DNA from: Faecalibacterium sp. An121
Lineage (GTDB): Bacteria > Bacillota > Clostridia > Oscillospirales > Ruminococcaceae
Reading direction: 5' to 3'
DNA length: 58,014 nt
NCBI RefSeq assembly: GCF_002160915.1
Contig: NZ_NFLM01000016.1
Location: 1 to 58,014, forward strand
Part shown: piece by piece, positions 50,707 to 58,014 of the stretch
Numbering within the stretch: position 1 is the first letter of the stretch
Layout of the letters: every line of letters starts with the position of its first letter
Notes under the pieces: generated by a model
The model's input: only the letters and a program-made list of their open reading frames with translations
What the model was told of the DNA's origin: nothing
Database searches by the model: none
Translations under genes and position numbers: made by a program

Positions 50707-53409
50707 TTGAACCATCTGCACTTTGTGGACGGGGACGGCAGCTTCACCCTCAGCAAGCCCGAAAATGTCAGTTATCTGTACTTCCCGCTTGCCTCGGAGA
50801 CCGGGATGAAGAGCTCTGTCACCCCCAATCTGGGCGGCGACGCCAAGCTGGATCAGGAGACGTTCCTGCTGGAGCCGGTCAGCGCGGAGAACCTTCACAA
50901 CAACCGTTCGGTGCGCAATTTCTGGCTGGCAGGGCCGGAAGGCGAAGTCTTTTCGGCGGCAGGGGCCTCGGCCGGGCAGGAGGCCGCCCGCTTCACGCCC
51001 GCCCAGGACGACAGCGCGGTGACCGCCGGCCTGATGTGGCACACCCTGGAGCGGGACTGGCAGGCCATGGGGCTGCACACAGCGGTCACCACCTTCTGCC
51101 CCCGGCGGGACCGTGTGGAGATCATGCTGGTCTGTGTGCACAACCGGTCGGACCAGCCCCGCCGGGTGACCCCCACCGCGGCCATCCCCATCTATGGCCG
51201 CAGCGCGGACAACATCCGGGACCACCGCAACGTCACCTCGATGCTGCACCGCATCTGGACCGGGGACAACGGCGTGATGGTGCGGCCCACCATGTCCTTT
51301 GATGAGCGCGGGCACCGGCCCAACCACAAGATCTATTATGTGTGGGGCTGCGGCCCCGACGGGCAGAAGCCGGAGGGCTTTTACCCCACCGTGGAGGACT
51401 TTTTGGGGGAAGGCGGGACCTACCTGCATCCCCGGGCCGTCCTGGAAGGGCGCCCCGGCGCTGCGGCCGGCTGCACGGCGGAAGGCCGTGAGGCCATGGG
51501 CGCATTCCGCTTCCCGGCCGTCACCCTGGCGCCCGGCCAGAAGGCGGAATATGTCCTGCTGCTGGGCGTAGAGGACAGCGAGGCGGATATTGCCGCCGTC
51601 TGGGAAAAGTACGGCGGACCGGAAAAGGCCCTGGACGCGCTGGAGAGCACCCGGGCCGACTGGCTGGAGAAGGTGAACGTCCGCTTTGCCACCGGCGACG
51701 CGGATTTTGACTGCCTGATGCGGTGGGTCTGCTTCCAGCCCTTCCTGCGGCGGCTGTTCGGCTGCTCCTTCCTCCCGCACCACGACTATGGCCGGGGCGG
51801 CCGGGGATGGCGCGATCTTTGGCAGGACTGCCTCTCCCTGTTGCTGATGGACCCCGGCGGGGTCGGCCGGATGATCGAGAAGAACTTCGGCGGCGTGCGG
51901 ATCGACGGCACCAACGCCACCATCATCGGGGACGGGGACGGCAATTTCATCGCAGACCGCAACGGCATTGCCCGTGTCTGGATGGACCACGCCCTGTGGC
52001 CCCAGATGACCGTCAAGCTGTACATAGACCAGACCGGCGACGTGGCCATCCTGAACCGGCAGGCCCCCTATTTCAAGGACGCACAGGCCATGCGGGGCAC
52101 CCGGATCGATCCCGAACACCGGCCCGAGCAGGGCTGCTGGCAGCGCACGGCCGGCGGGGAGGTGTATGCAGGCACCATCCTGGAGCATCTGCTCATCCAG
52201 CAGCTGGCCGCATTTTATGAGGTGGGCCGGCACAACATCTACCGCCTGCGGGGCGCAGACTGGAACGACGCGCTGGATATGGCCGCCGCGCAGGGCGAGA
52301 GCGTCGCCTTCACCTGCGCCTATGCCGGCAACCTGCGGGAGCTGGCGGGGATGATCCGCCTGCTGCAGCGCAGCACCGGAGCCGCCAGCGCCCGCATCCT
52401 GGAGGAGGCCCTGGTGCTGCTGAACGACCAGCCCGAGGTGCTGGACCAGGTGGAGGCCAAGCACCGGGTGCTGGAGCAGTACGCCGGCGCGTGCAGCCAC
52501 ACCATCAGCGGCCGGCAGGTGGAAGTCCGGCTGGAAGATCTGGCCGCCAGCCTGGAAAAGAAGGCCAGCTGGCTGACCGCATGGCTGCAGGGCCATGAGT
52601 GGATCGACGCGGGCGACGGCCAGGGCTGGTACAACAGCTACTACGATGACCATGGCCGGGCGGTGGAAGGCATCTTCCCCACCGGCGTGCGCATGATGCT
52701 GACAGGGCAGGTGTTTGCCATCATGGGCGGCGTGGCCACCGACGCGCAGGTCGGCCAGATCACCCGGAGCGCAGACCGCTATCTCTATCGCAGGGAGATC
52801 GGCGGCTACCGGCTGAATACCGATTTCCACGAACTGAAGTTCGATCTGGGACGGATGTTCGGCTTTGCCTATGGTGAAAAGGAAAACGGCGCGGTCTTCT
52901 CCCACATGGCTGTGATGTATGCCAACGCGCTTTACCGCCGGGGCTTCGTGCAGGAGGGCTGGAAGGCCCTGAAGAGCCTGGCGGATACCGCGCTGGATTT
53001 CGACACCAGCCGCATCTACCCGGGCATCCCCGAATACTTCCGCGCCGACGGCCGGGGGATGTACCACTACCTCACCGGCGCGGCCAGCTGGTACATGATG
53101 ACCATGATCACCCAGGTCTTTGGCGTGCGCGGCGAAGCCGGGGATCTGCTGCTGGAGCCCAAGCTGACCGCCGGCCAGTTCGACGAAAAGGGCCGCGCCA
53201 TGGTCAGCGTTACCTTTGCAGGGCGCAGGCTGACGGTCTGCTATGAAAACCCGGAGAGGCTGGATTATGGCAGCTACCGGATCGGGGCTGCGGCGTGTGA
53301 CGGCGCAGAGCTGTGTGCAGGCAGCTCGAGCAGCCTTCTGATCCCCCGGGCCATAGTGGAAGCACTGCCGGCTGCGCCGGAACACCGTATCACGGTGACG
53401 CTCTGCTGA
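50707..53409 (+). CDS. GH94 phosphorylase, laminaribiose phosphorylase-like
   Basis: This 900-residue cytosolic enzyme has the GH94 layout and catalytic motif GADWNDALD (Asp518, Trp519, Asn520, Asp521). Its opening (YLYFPLASETGMKSSVTPNLGGD, then LHNNRSVRNFWL) recalls laminaribiose-type phosphorylases, which convert beta-1,3-glucobiose plus phosphate to glucose-1-phosphate and glucose. Substrate cannot be fixed by eye. Translation starts at TTG (50707) after GGAGAGG. The second GH94 gene follows after 46 bases in the same operon. Confidence 0.85.
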   Translation: MNHLHFVDGDGSFTLSKPENVSYLYFPLASETGMKSSVTPNLGGDAKLDQETFLLEPVSAENLHNNRSVRNFWLAGPEGEVFSAAGASAGQEAARFTPAQDDSAVTAGLMWHTLERDWQAMGLHTAVTTFCPRRDRVEIMLVCVHNRSDQPRRVTPTAAIPIYGRSADNIRDHRNVTSMLHRIWTGDNGVMVRPTMSFDERGHRPNHKIYYVWGCGPDGQKPEGFYPTVEDFLGEGGTYLHPRAVLEGRPGAAAGCTAEGREAMGAFRFPAVTLAPGQKAEYVLLLGVEDSEADIAAVWEKYGGPEKALDALESTRADWLEKVNVRFATGDADFDCLMRWVCFQPFLRRLFGCSFLPHHDYGRGGRGWRDLWQDCLSLLLMDPGGVGRMIEKNFGGVRIDGTNATIIGDGDGNFIADRNGIARVWMDHALWPQMTVKLYIDQTGDVAILNRQAPYFKDAQAMRGTRIDPEHRPEQGCWQRTAGGEVYAGTILEHLLIQQLAAFYEVGRHNIYRLRGADWNDALDMAAAQGESVAFTCAYAGNLRELAGMIRLLQRSTGAASARILEEALVLLNDQPEVLDQVEAKHRVLEQYAGACSHTISGRQVEVRLEDLAASLEKKASWLTAWLQGHEWIDAGDGQGWYNSYYDDHGRAVEGIFPTGVRMMLTGQVFAIMGGVATDAQVGQITRSADRYLYRREIGGYRLNTDFHELKFDLGRMFGFAYGEKENGAVFSHMAVMYANALYRRGFVQEGWKALKSLADTALDFDTSRIYPGIPEYFRADGRGMYHYLTGAASWYMMTMITQVFGVRGEAGDLLLEPKLTAGQFDEKGRAMVSVTFAGRRLTVCYENPERLDYGSYRIGAAACDGAELCAGSSSSLLIPRAIVEALPAAPEHRITVTLC

Positions 53410-53455
53410 ACGAAGCAGGCAGGGAACAGATAGATCAAAAAAAGGAAACGATTTT

Positions 53456-55867
53456 ATGAGATACGGATACTTTGACGATGCCGCCCGTGAATATGTGATC
53501 GACCGCCCCGATACCCCGGCCCCCTGGGTCAACTATCTGGGCTCGCCGGAATATGGCGCCATCATTTCCAACAACGCAGGCGGGTACAGCTTTGCCCGCT
53601 CGGGCGCAAACGGGCGCATTCTGCGCTATGTGTTCAACCAGTTCGACCGCCCCGGCCGCTACCTCTATCTGCGGGACAACGCCAGCGGCGACTACTGGTC
53701 GGCCTCCTGGCAGCCGGTGGCAAAGCCGGTGGACGTCTACCGGAGCGAGTGTCGCCACGGCATGGGCTACACCAAAATGAAGGCCAGCTATGCCGGCATC
53801 CGCTCGGAGGCGGCCTACTATGTGCCCCAGGGCAAGGCCTATGAGGTCTGGGCCCTGACGGTGGCCAACGAGTCGGACCGCCCCCGCAGCCTGACCCTGA
53901 CCGGCTACGCCGAGTTCACCAATCACAGCAACTACGAGCAGGACCAGGTCAACCTGCAATACTCCCTCTTTATCAGCCGCACCCTGTTCGAGGGCAACCG
54001 CGTCACCCAGCAGATCCACGGCAATCTGGACGCCCTGGCGCAGGGGGAGGATGTGGATGACAAGACGGTGACCGAGCGTTTCTTCGGTCTGGCCGGCGCG
54101 CCGGTGTCCTCCTACTGCGGGGACAAGTCGGTCTTTCTCGGACCCTACCACGACTACGGCGACCCTGCCGGCGTCGCTGCCGGGGACCTGGGCAACACCG
54201 ACAGCTACAACGAGAACAGCTGCGGCGCCCTGTCCTGCGTGGTGGAGCTGGCCCCCGGCGAGCAGAAGACGGTGGCGTTCGTGCTGGGGATGAAGCCCTC
54301 GGCCGAGGCGGCCGAGATCCTGCAGAACTATGCCGACCCCGCCGCCGCGGCTGCCCGTGAGATCGAGGCTTTGAAGGCGGAGTGGTATGGCCGGTTCAGC
54401 CATCTGCAGGTCCAGACCCCCGACCCGGCCTTCAACACCATGCTGAACACCTGGAACGCCTACAACTGCTTCATCACGTTTGTGTGGTCCCGGGCCGCGT
54501 CCCTCATCTACTGCGGCCTGCGCAACGGCTACGGCTACCGGGACACCGTGCAGGATATCCAGGGCATCATCCATCTGGAGCCCGAAATGGCCTGCGAGAA
54601 GATCCGCTTCATGCTGTCCGCCCAGGTGGACAACGGCGGCGGGCTCCCCCTGGTCAAGTTCACCCACAACCCCGGCCACGAGGATACCCCGGACGACGCC
54701 TCCTATGTCAAGGAGACCGGCCACCCCGCTTACCGCGCCGACGACGCCCTGTGGCTGTTCCCCACGGTGTACAAATATGTGGCCGAGACCGGCAACACCG
54801 CTTTCCTGGATGAGGTGATCCCCTTTGCCAACCGGTCCGAGGGCACGGTCTATGAGCACCTGAAGCGCGCCGTGCAGTTCTCGCTGGATCACCTGGGCCC
54901 CCACGGCCTGCCTGCCGGCCTGTACGCCGACTGGAACGACTGCCTGCGTCTGGGCGCCAACGGCGAGTCCACCTTCGTGGCCCTGCAGTTCTATTATGCC
55001 ATGCGGATCCTGCGTCAGTTTGCGGCCCATCGCGGGGCCGAAGCGGACGTCCAGTGGCTGGACGGGAAGCTGGCCGAATACGAGAGCAAGATCCAGGACC
55101 TCTGCTGGGACGGCGACCGCTTTATCCGCGGCTACACCGAGACAGGGGAGCGGATCGGCGCGGCCGGCGACCCCGAAGCAAACTTCTGGCTCAACCCCCA
55201 GAGCTGGGCCGTCATCAGCGGCCTTGCCACTGCCGGCCAGCGTGAGACGGTGATGGACGGGGTCAGCCAGCGTCTGAATACCGCCTACGGCGCCGTCCTG
55301 ATGGATCCGCCGTACCATGCCCACGCCTTTGACGGCGCCCTGGCGGTCATCTACAACCCCGGCACCAAAGAGAACGCCGGCATCTTCTCCCAGTCCCAGG
55401 GCTGGCTGATCCTGGCGGAGGCCCTCTGCGGCCATGGCCGGCGCGCGTTCGGCTACTTTACCGAGAACGCCCCCGCCGCCCAGAACGACCGGGCCGAGAT
55501 CCGCCATCTGGAACCCTACTGCTACGGCCAGTTCACCGAGGGCCCGGCCAGCAAACACTTTGGCCGCTCGCAGGTCCACTGGCTGACCGGCACCGCGTCC
55601 ACCGTCATGGTGGGCTGCGTGGAGGGCATCCTGGGCCTGCGGCCCGACCTGGACGGCCTCCGCCTGGCCCCGGCCATCCCCGCCGAGTGGGACGGCTTTG
55701 CCATGGACAAGGATTTCCGCGGCAAGAAGCTGCACATCCGGGTGGAGAACCCGGACCATCGGGAATCCGGTTTCCGCAGCATGACGGTCAATGGCGCTGC
55801 CTATTCCAGCAGCTACATCCCCGCAGATGCGCTGCAGGAAGAAAATCAAATCGTGCTTGTCCTCTAA
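53456..55867 (+). CDS. GH94 cellobiose phosphorylase
   Basis: This 803-residue enzyme starts MRYGYFDDAAREYVIDRPDTPAPWVNYLG, the characteristic cellobiose phosphorylase opening. It has the catalytic YADWNDCLRLG (Asp492 region) and the C-terminal GIRPDLDGL/CIP-like ILGLRPDLDGLRLAPAIP block. It splits cellobiose with phosphate into glucose-1-phosphate and glucose, saving ATP. Length matches the family. AAAGGAAACG lies before the ATG. Together with the preceding GH94 gene it would handle both linkages of mixed beta-glucan. Confidence 0.92.
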   Translation: MRYGYFDDAAREYVIDRPDTPAPWVNYLGSPEYGAIISNNAGGYSFARSGANGRILRYVFNQFDRPGRYLYLRDNASGDYWSASWQPVAKPVDVYRSECRHGMGYTKMKASYAGIRSEAAYYVPQGKAYEVWALTVANESDRPRSLTLTGYAEFTNHSNYEQDQVNLQYSLFISRTLFEGNRVTQQIHGNLDALAQGEDVDDKTVTERFFGLAGAPVSSYCGDKSVFLGPYHDYGDPAGVAAGDLGNTDSYNENSCGALSCVVELAPGEQKTVAFVLGMKPSAEAAEILQNYADPAAAAAREIEALKAEWYGRFSHLQVQTPDPAFNTMLNTWNAYNCFITFVWSRAASLIYCGLRNGYGYRDTVQDIQGIIHLEPEMACEKIRFMLSAQVDNGGGLPLVKFTHNPGHEDTPDDASYVKETGHPAYRADDALWLFPTVYKYVAETGNTAFLDEVIPFANRSEGTVYEHLKRAVQFSLDHLGPHGLPAGLYADWNDCLRLGANGESTFVALQFYYAMRILRQFAAHRGAEADVQWLDGKLAEYESKIQDLCWDGDRFIRGYTETGERIGAAGDPEANFWLNPQSWAVISGLATAGQRETVMDGVSQRLNTAYGAVLMDPPYHAHAFDGALAVIYNPGTKENAGIFSQSQGWLILAEALCGHGRRAFGYFTENAPAAQNDRAEIRHLEPYCYGQFTEGPASKHFGRSQVHWLTGTASTVMVGCVEGILGLRPDLDGLRLAPAIPAEWDGFAMDKDFRGKKLHIRVENPDHRESGFRSMTVNGAAYSSSYIPADALQEENQIVLVL

Positions 55868-55881
55868 TATCTGTCTGCACA

Positions 55882-55943
55882 ATAAAAGGAACGCCGCGAA
55901 GGCACGCCCTCTTTGGGGCTGCGCCTTTGCGGCGTTCCTTTTA
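55882..55943. terminator. Bidirectional terminator
   Basis: ATAAAAGGAACGCCGC with AAGGC pairs with GCCTTTGCGGCGTTCCTTTTAT across the intervening loop. Long A- and T-containing arms suit termination of both the GH94 operon and the convergent AraC gene. Confidence 0.85.
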
Positions 55944-55951
55944 TGCGGATC

Positions 55952-56758
55952 TCAGTTTGGCTGGTCTGTGGGGGCGGACGCAGCCCGGCGGCTCCGGCGG
56001 CCCCGTGACGGTTCGGCGTTCCACTCCATCATATAGTAGGTGTCCCGGTACTTTTTGGGGGTCATCCCCACCACTTCGCGGAACTGCTGGATGAAGTGGC
56101 TTTGGGACGAGAAAGACAGCCGGTTGGCGATCTCGATCATCGAGTCGTTGCTGAACCGCAGCAGATTCTTGGCCATATCGATCTTGCGGTTGCGGATATA
56201 GGCGCTGACCGAGATGCCGGTCTCCTTTTTGAACAGGCGGGACAGATAGCTGGCCGAAACGCCCAGCACATCGGCCAGGTCCTCGATGGTGATCCGCTCT
56301 TTGATGTGGGAATAGATATACTCCTTGCAGGCGTTGATGTGCTTGGAGTTGGTGTTGTTGTGGTGGTAGCGGCGCATCTTCTCGGCGTAATCCATCACCA
56401 TCTCGTCGTGCAGGTGCTTGATCTCATCCACCGTGCGGATGTCGTCCAGCTTCTGGATGTAGAAATCGCTCATCCGGAAGGCCTGTTCCAGCTCCATGCC
56501 ATACTGCCGGCACATACGGGTCACCATGGCGGTGGTGACAACAAAATGATACTTCAAATTCATGACCGGATCTTTGGACAGGACCCCCACCCCGTCCAGA
56601 TCCATGAAGCGGTCCTGCTCACAGTTCTTGCGCACTGCGTCCACTTCACCGTTGGCTACGGCACGGTAAAACAAGAATTCTTCGCTGGGTTCGCGGTGCT
56701 CTGTTTCGTCCATGTCATCGTTGGCTTCGATCACAAGCCATTCGTCTTTGTAACTCAT
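55952..56758 (-). CDS. AraC-family transcriptional regulator
   Basis: A 268-residue regulator. The C-terminal domain (about residues 140-243) holds two helix-turn-helices: ITIEDLADVLGVSASYLSRLFKKETG and MIEIANRLSFSSQSHFIQQFREVVGMTPKKYRDTYY. The N-terminal 135 residues are acidic and helical, not an obvious sugar-binding cupin. It ends in a basic, disordered tail. It converges on the GH94 operon and is a candidate regulator of the glucan locus. GAAGGGAG lies before the ATG. Confidence 0.93.
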   Translation of the reverse strand: MSYKDEWLVIEANDDMDETEHREPSEEFLFYRAVANGEVDAVRKNCEQDRFMDLDGVGVLSKDPVMNLKYHFVVTTAMVTRMCRQYGMELEQAFRMSDFYIQKLDDIRTVDEIKHLHDEMVMDYAEKMRRYHHNNTNSKHINACKEYIYSHIKERITIEDLADVLGVSASYLSRLFKKETGISVSAYIRNRKIDMAKNLLRFSNDSMIEIANRLSFSSQSHFIQQFREVVGMTPKKYRDTYYMMEWNAEPSRGRRSRRAASAPTDQPN

Positions 56759-57163
56759 AGATACGCTCCCTTCTGCAGTCGATCCCGTTCAAGGAAAGTA
56801 ACATACAAGTGTTGTTTATGTTGGGACTGTACAAACGTACAGATGCCGTTTCTGGCGAGCCACCACTTAATTATAATAACACACCGGAGGCATTTTCTCA
56901 AGGGCCGAAACAAAACAGGGAGCATCCGTTTTCTCTGCTCTGGCACCCCGGCCGTACAGGAAAGGCCCGCCTGCCAAGAAAGCCCCCGGCGTCCGAAGTT
57001 AGTGCACATGAACTAAAGAAAATAAAGAAAAATGAGAAAAATTGAAAATTGGGTCTTGACACCGGGGGGGGTATGTTATGATAGGCACACAAAGGAAAGG
57101 ACCTTCCTTTGAACCTGTTTTGGGTCTCTATCTTTTATACACCATAAGGAGGAAAAATTCATT
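56759..57163. other. Gene-free regulatory stretch
   Basis: This 405-base gap contains a palindrome CTGTAC-AAAC-GTACAG (56827-56842), a likely minus-strand promoter for the AraC gene (TTGAGA 56896-56901, 17 bases, TATTAT 56873-56878), an A-rich tract, and the promoter and leader of the second lipoprotein. No protein gene was found. Confidence 0.65.
57056..57082 (+). promoter_or_regulatory. Promoter of lipoprotein copy 2 with G8 tract in its spacer
   Basis: Perfect TTGACA (57056-57061) and near-perfect TATGAT (57077-57082) are separated by only 15 bases, two of C, eight consecutive G (57064-57071) and TATGT. A spacer of 17 is optimal. Gain or loss of G residues would change promoter strength, the known mechanism of phase variation at several surface-antigen genes. 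The leader has a hairpin AAAGGAA/TTCCTTT (57091-57110). Confidence 0.7.
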
Positions 57164-57222
57164 ATGAAACTCAAGAAGATTGCTTCTCTGGCGCTGGCCG
57201 GCATCATGGCCGTCAGCATGCT
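57129..57222 (+). repeat. Lipoprotein cassette 5' constant segment, copy 2
   Basis: Identical to bases 1-94: leader end, AAGGAGG, ATG and signal-peptide codons. Divergence from copy 1 starts within the lipobox codons. Confidence 0.95.
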
Positions 57223-57838
57223 CACCGCTTGCGGTGAGGGCGGCAACGGAAACAACGGTGGCGAGAATCCCCCTGCTGACCAGGGCACTTCTGCTGGCCT
57301 GAGCGCTGAGATTCTGAACATGAGCGCTTATAGGACTGTCAAAAACGTTAACGGTGTAGATAGTGTTTCTTTGAACAATGCTGTTAAAGCTGCTGCAGCA
57401 ATTATGGGCAAAGGTAACGATGCATCTGGCGTTAATGATCTGGTGCAGTTACAGGATAGCTGAGGCGCCTATGGTATGACGATGTTGAACGCTGCTAAGT
57501 CTAAAATGGGCACCGCAGAGTATCTTGGAGATATTAATGAGAAATGGGCTTATGTGAAAAATGAGGCTGACAATGATGACCACACAGTTTATAATGTGTA
57601 CGTTGTCGCGCAGAACCTGGGTGATGAAGCAATCAAAAACTTGATTGCCAAGAAATTGGAGGCTATCTATCCTGAAATCGGTGTGGATACAGATGTGAAG
57701 CTTGCTGATTCTTACAGCTATGATGTCAGTGTTGCAATGGCTGATTGGCAGGTTGGCAAGGATGCTAATGTTGAAAAAGATGGCGTGATTGTGGGTATTG
57801 CTGTTACCTTGCACTATGACGCTGCTGCTTTCAATTAA
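57164..57838 (+). pseudogene. Surface lipoprotein, cassette family copy 2, with in-frame TGA
   Basis: A reading frame of 224 codons is interrupted by one TGA at 57461-57463 (codon 100). The first part (99 residues) has the same signal peptide as copy 1 and an LTAC lipobox (Cys23), then a Gly/Asn-rich linker. The frame after TGA continues without another stop to TAA at 57836, giving a total size like copy 1 (218). The mature part shares no clear sequence with copy 1. This can be a recent nonsense mutation, a sequencing error, or a silent donor cassette. Recoding is less likely. Base use is AT-richer than neighbours. Confidence 0.8.
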
Positions 57839-57842
57839 GTTT

Positions 57843-58014
57843 ACTTTACTTATAACACCCCCGGGGCACCATACCGGGAGATGATATAAGGGGCAAGCGG
57901 GTGCCAGAGACCACCTGCGCGCTCGGGTAAAACACCCATCCGATGTGGCGGCAAAGAGGAATAGAACCATATTCCTTCTGTTGTTGATCGCACCAAAACA
58001 AAAGAACTTTTGCG
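57843..58014 (+). repeat. Lipoprotein cassette 3' constant segment, copy 2
   Basis: Matches 698-870 with two substitutions and one deletion. The window ends inside it, so its full length and the terminator seen after copy 1 cannot be checked here. Confidence 0.93.

Noticed and set aside
57461-57520. TGA of lipoprotein copy 2 read as selenocysteine
   Set aside because: No convincing bacterial SECIS hairpin follows the codon, and no Sec genes are in the window. Nonsense mutation or silent cassette is simpler.
1-58014. CRISPR array, insertion sequence or rRNA gene
   Set aside because: No regularly spaced short repeats, transposase-like protein or rRNA segment was seen on either strand.

Overview
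The window is chromosomal DNA from a GC-rich Gram-positive member of the Clostridia. The gene content, AAGGAGG-type ribosome binding sites and promoter style suggest the Oscillospiraceae/Ruminococcaceae (Faecalibacterium, Gemmiger or Subdoligranulum relatives). That placement is an inference, because no rRNA gene is present. No transposase, integrase or CRISPR array was seen.

Layout. (1) 1-870 and 57129-58014 are two members of one lipoprotein cassette family: an identical 5' flank plus signal peptide, unrelated cores, and a near-identical 3' flank. (2) 1171-17350 is the complete S10-spc-alpha ribosomal superoperon, rpsJ to rplQ, with secY, adk, map, infA, rpmJ and rpoA. It has one promoter before rpsJ and a second before infA. 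(3) 17515-20702 holds small regulators: a CI/LexA-like S24 repressor divergent from a Cro-like gene across a symmetric operator, then trmO and a LysR gene, and a FeoB-associated-type Cys-rich peptide. (4) 20913-21400 has a tRNA-Val gene, terminators and gene debris. (5) 21405-34230 is a Gram-positive Pel exopolysaccharide operon (epimerase-PelD fusion, PelE, PelA-type deacetylase, PelF, PelG) that continues into CotH kinase, VTC polyphosphate polymerase, DUF4956 membrane protein and a DUF4832 lipoprotein. A perfect 50-bp direct repeat brackets this block. (6) 34255-41888 (minus strand) is a YesMN-type two-component system, a carbohydrate ABC importer without ATPase, and a family 2 glycosyltransferase. 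(7) 42176-56758 is a beta-glucan utilisation locus: secreted GH16 glucanase, permuted GH3 beta-glucosidase, a second ATPase-less ABC importer, two GH94 phosphorylases and an AraC regulator.

How the parts work together. The sugar locus reads as a complete route for beta-1,3 or mixed-linkage glucan. The GH16 enzyme cuts outside the cell, the importer takes up oligosaccharides, GH3 removes glucose, and the two phosphorylases (laminaribiose-like and cellobiose-like) yield glucose-1-phosphate. The Pel block would make a partly deacetylated, probably cationic polysaccharide under c-di-GMP control, with an unexplained phosphate-polymer module attached.

The most striking candidate for an undescribed system is the lipoprotein cassette family. 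The second copy has a run of eight G inside its promoter spacer and an in-frame TGA in its core, which together suggest phase- or antigen-variable surface lipoproteins. All functional statements come from reading the sequence and recalled family knowledge; nothing was searched.
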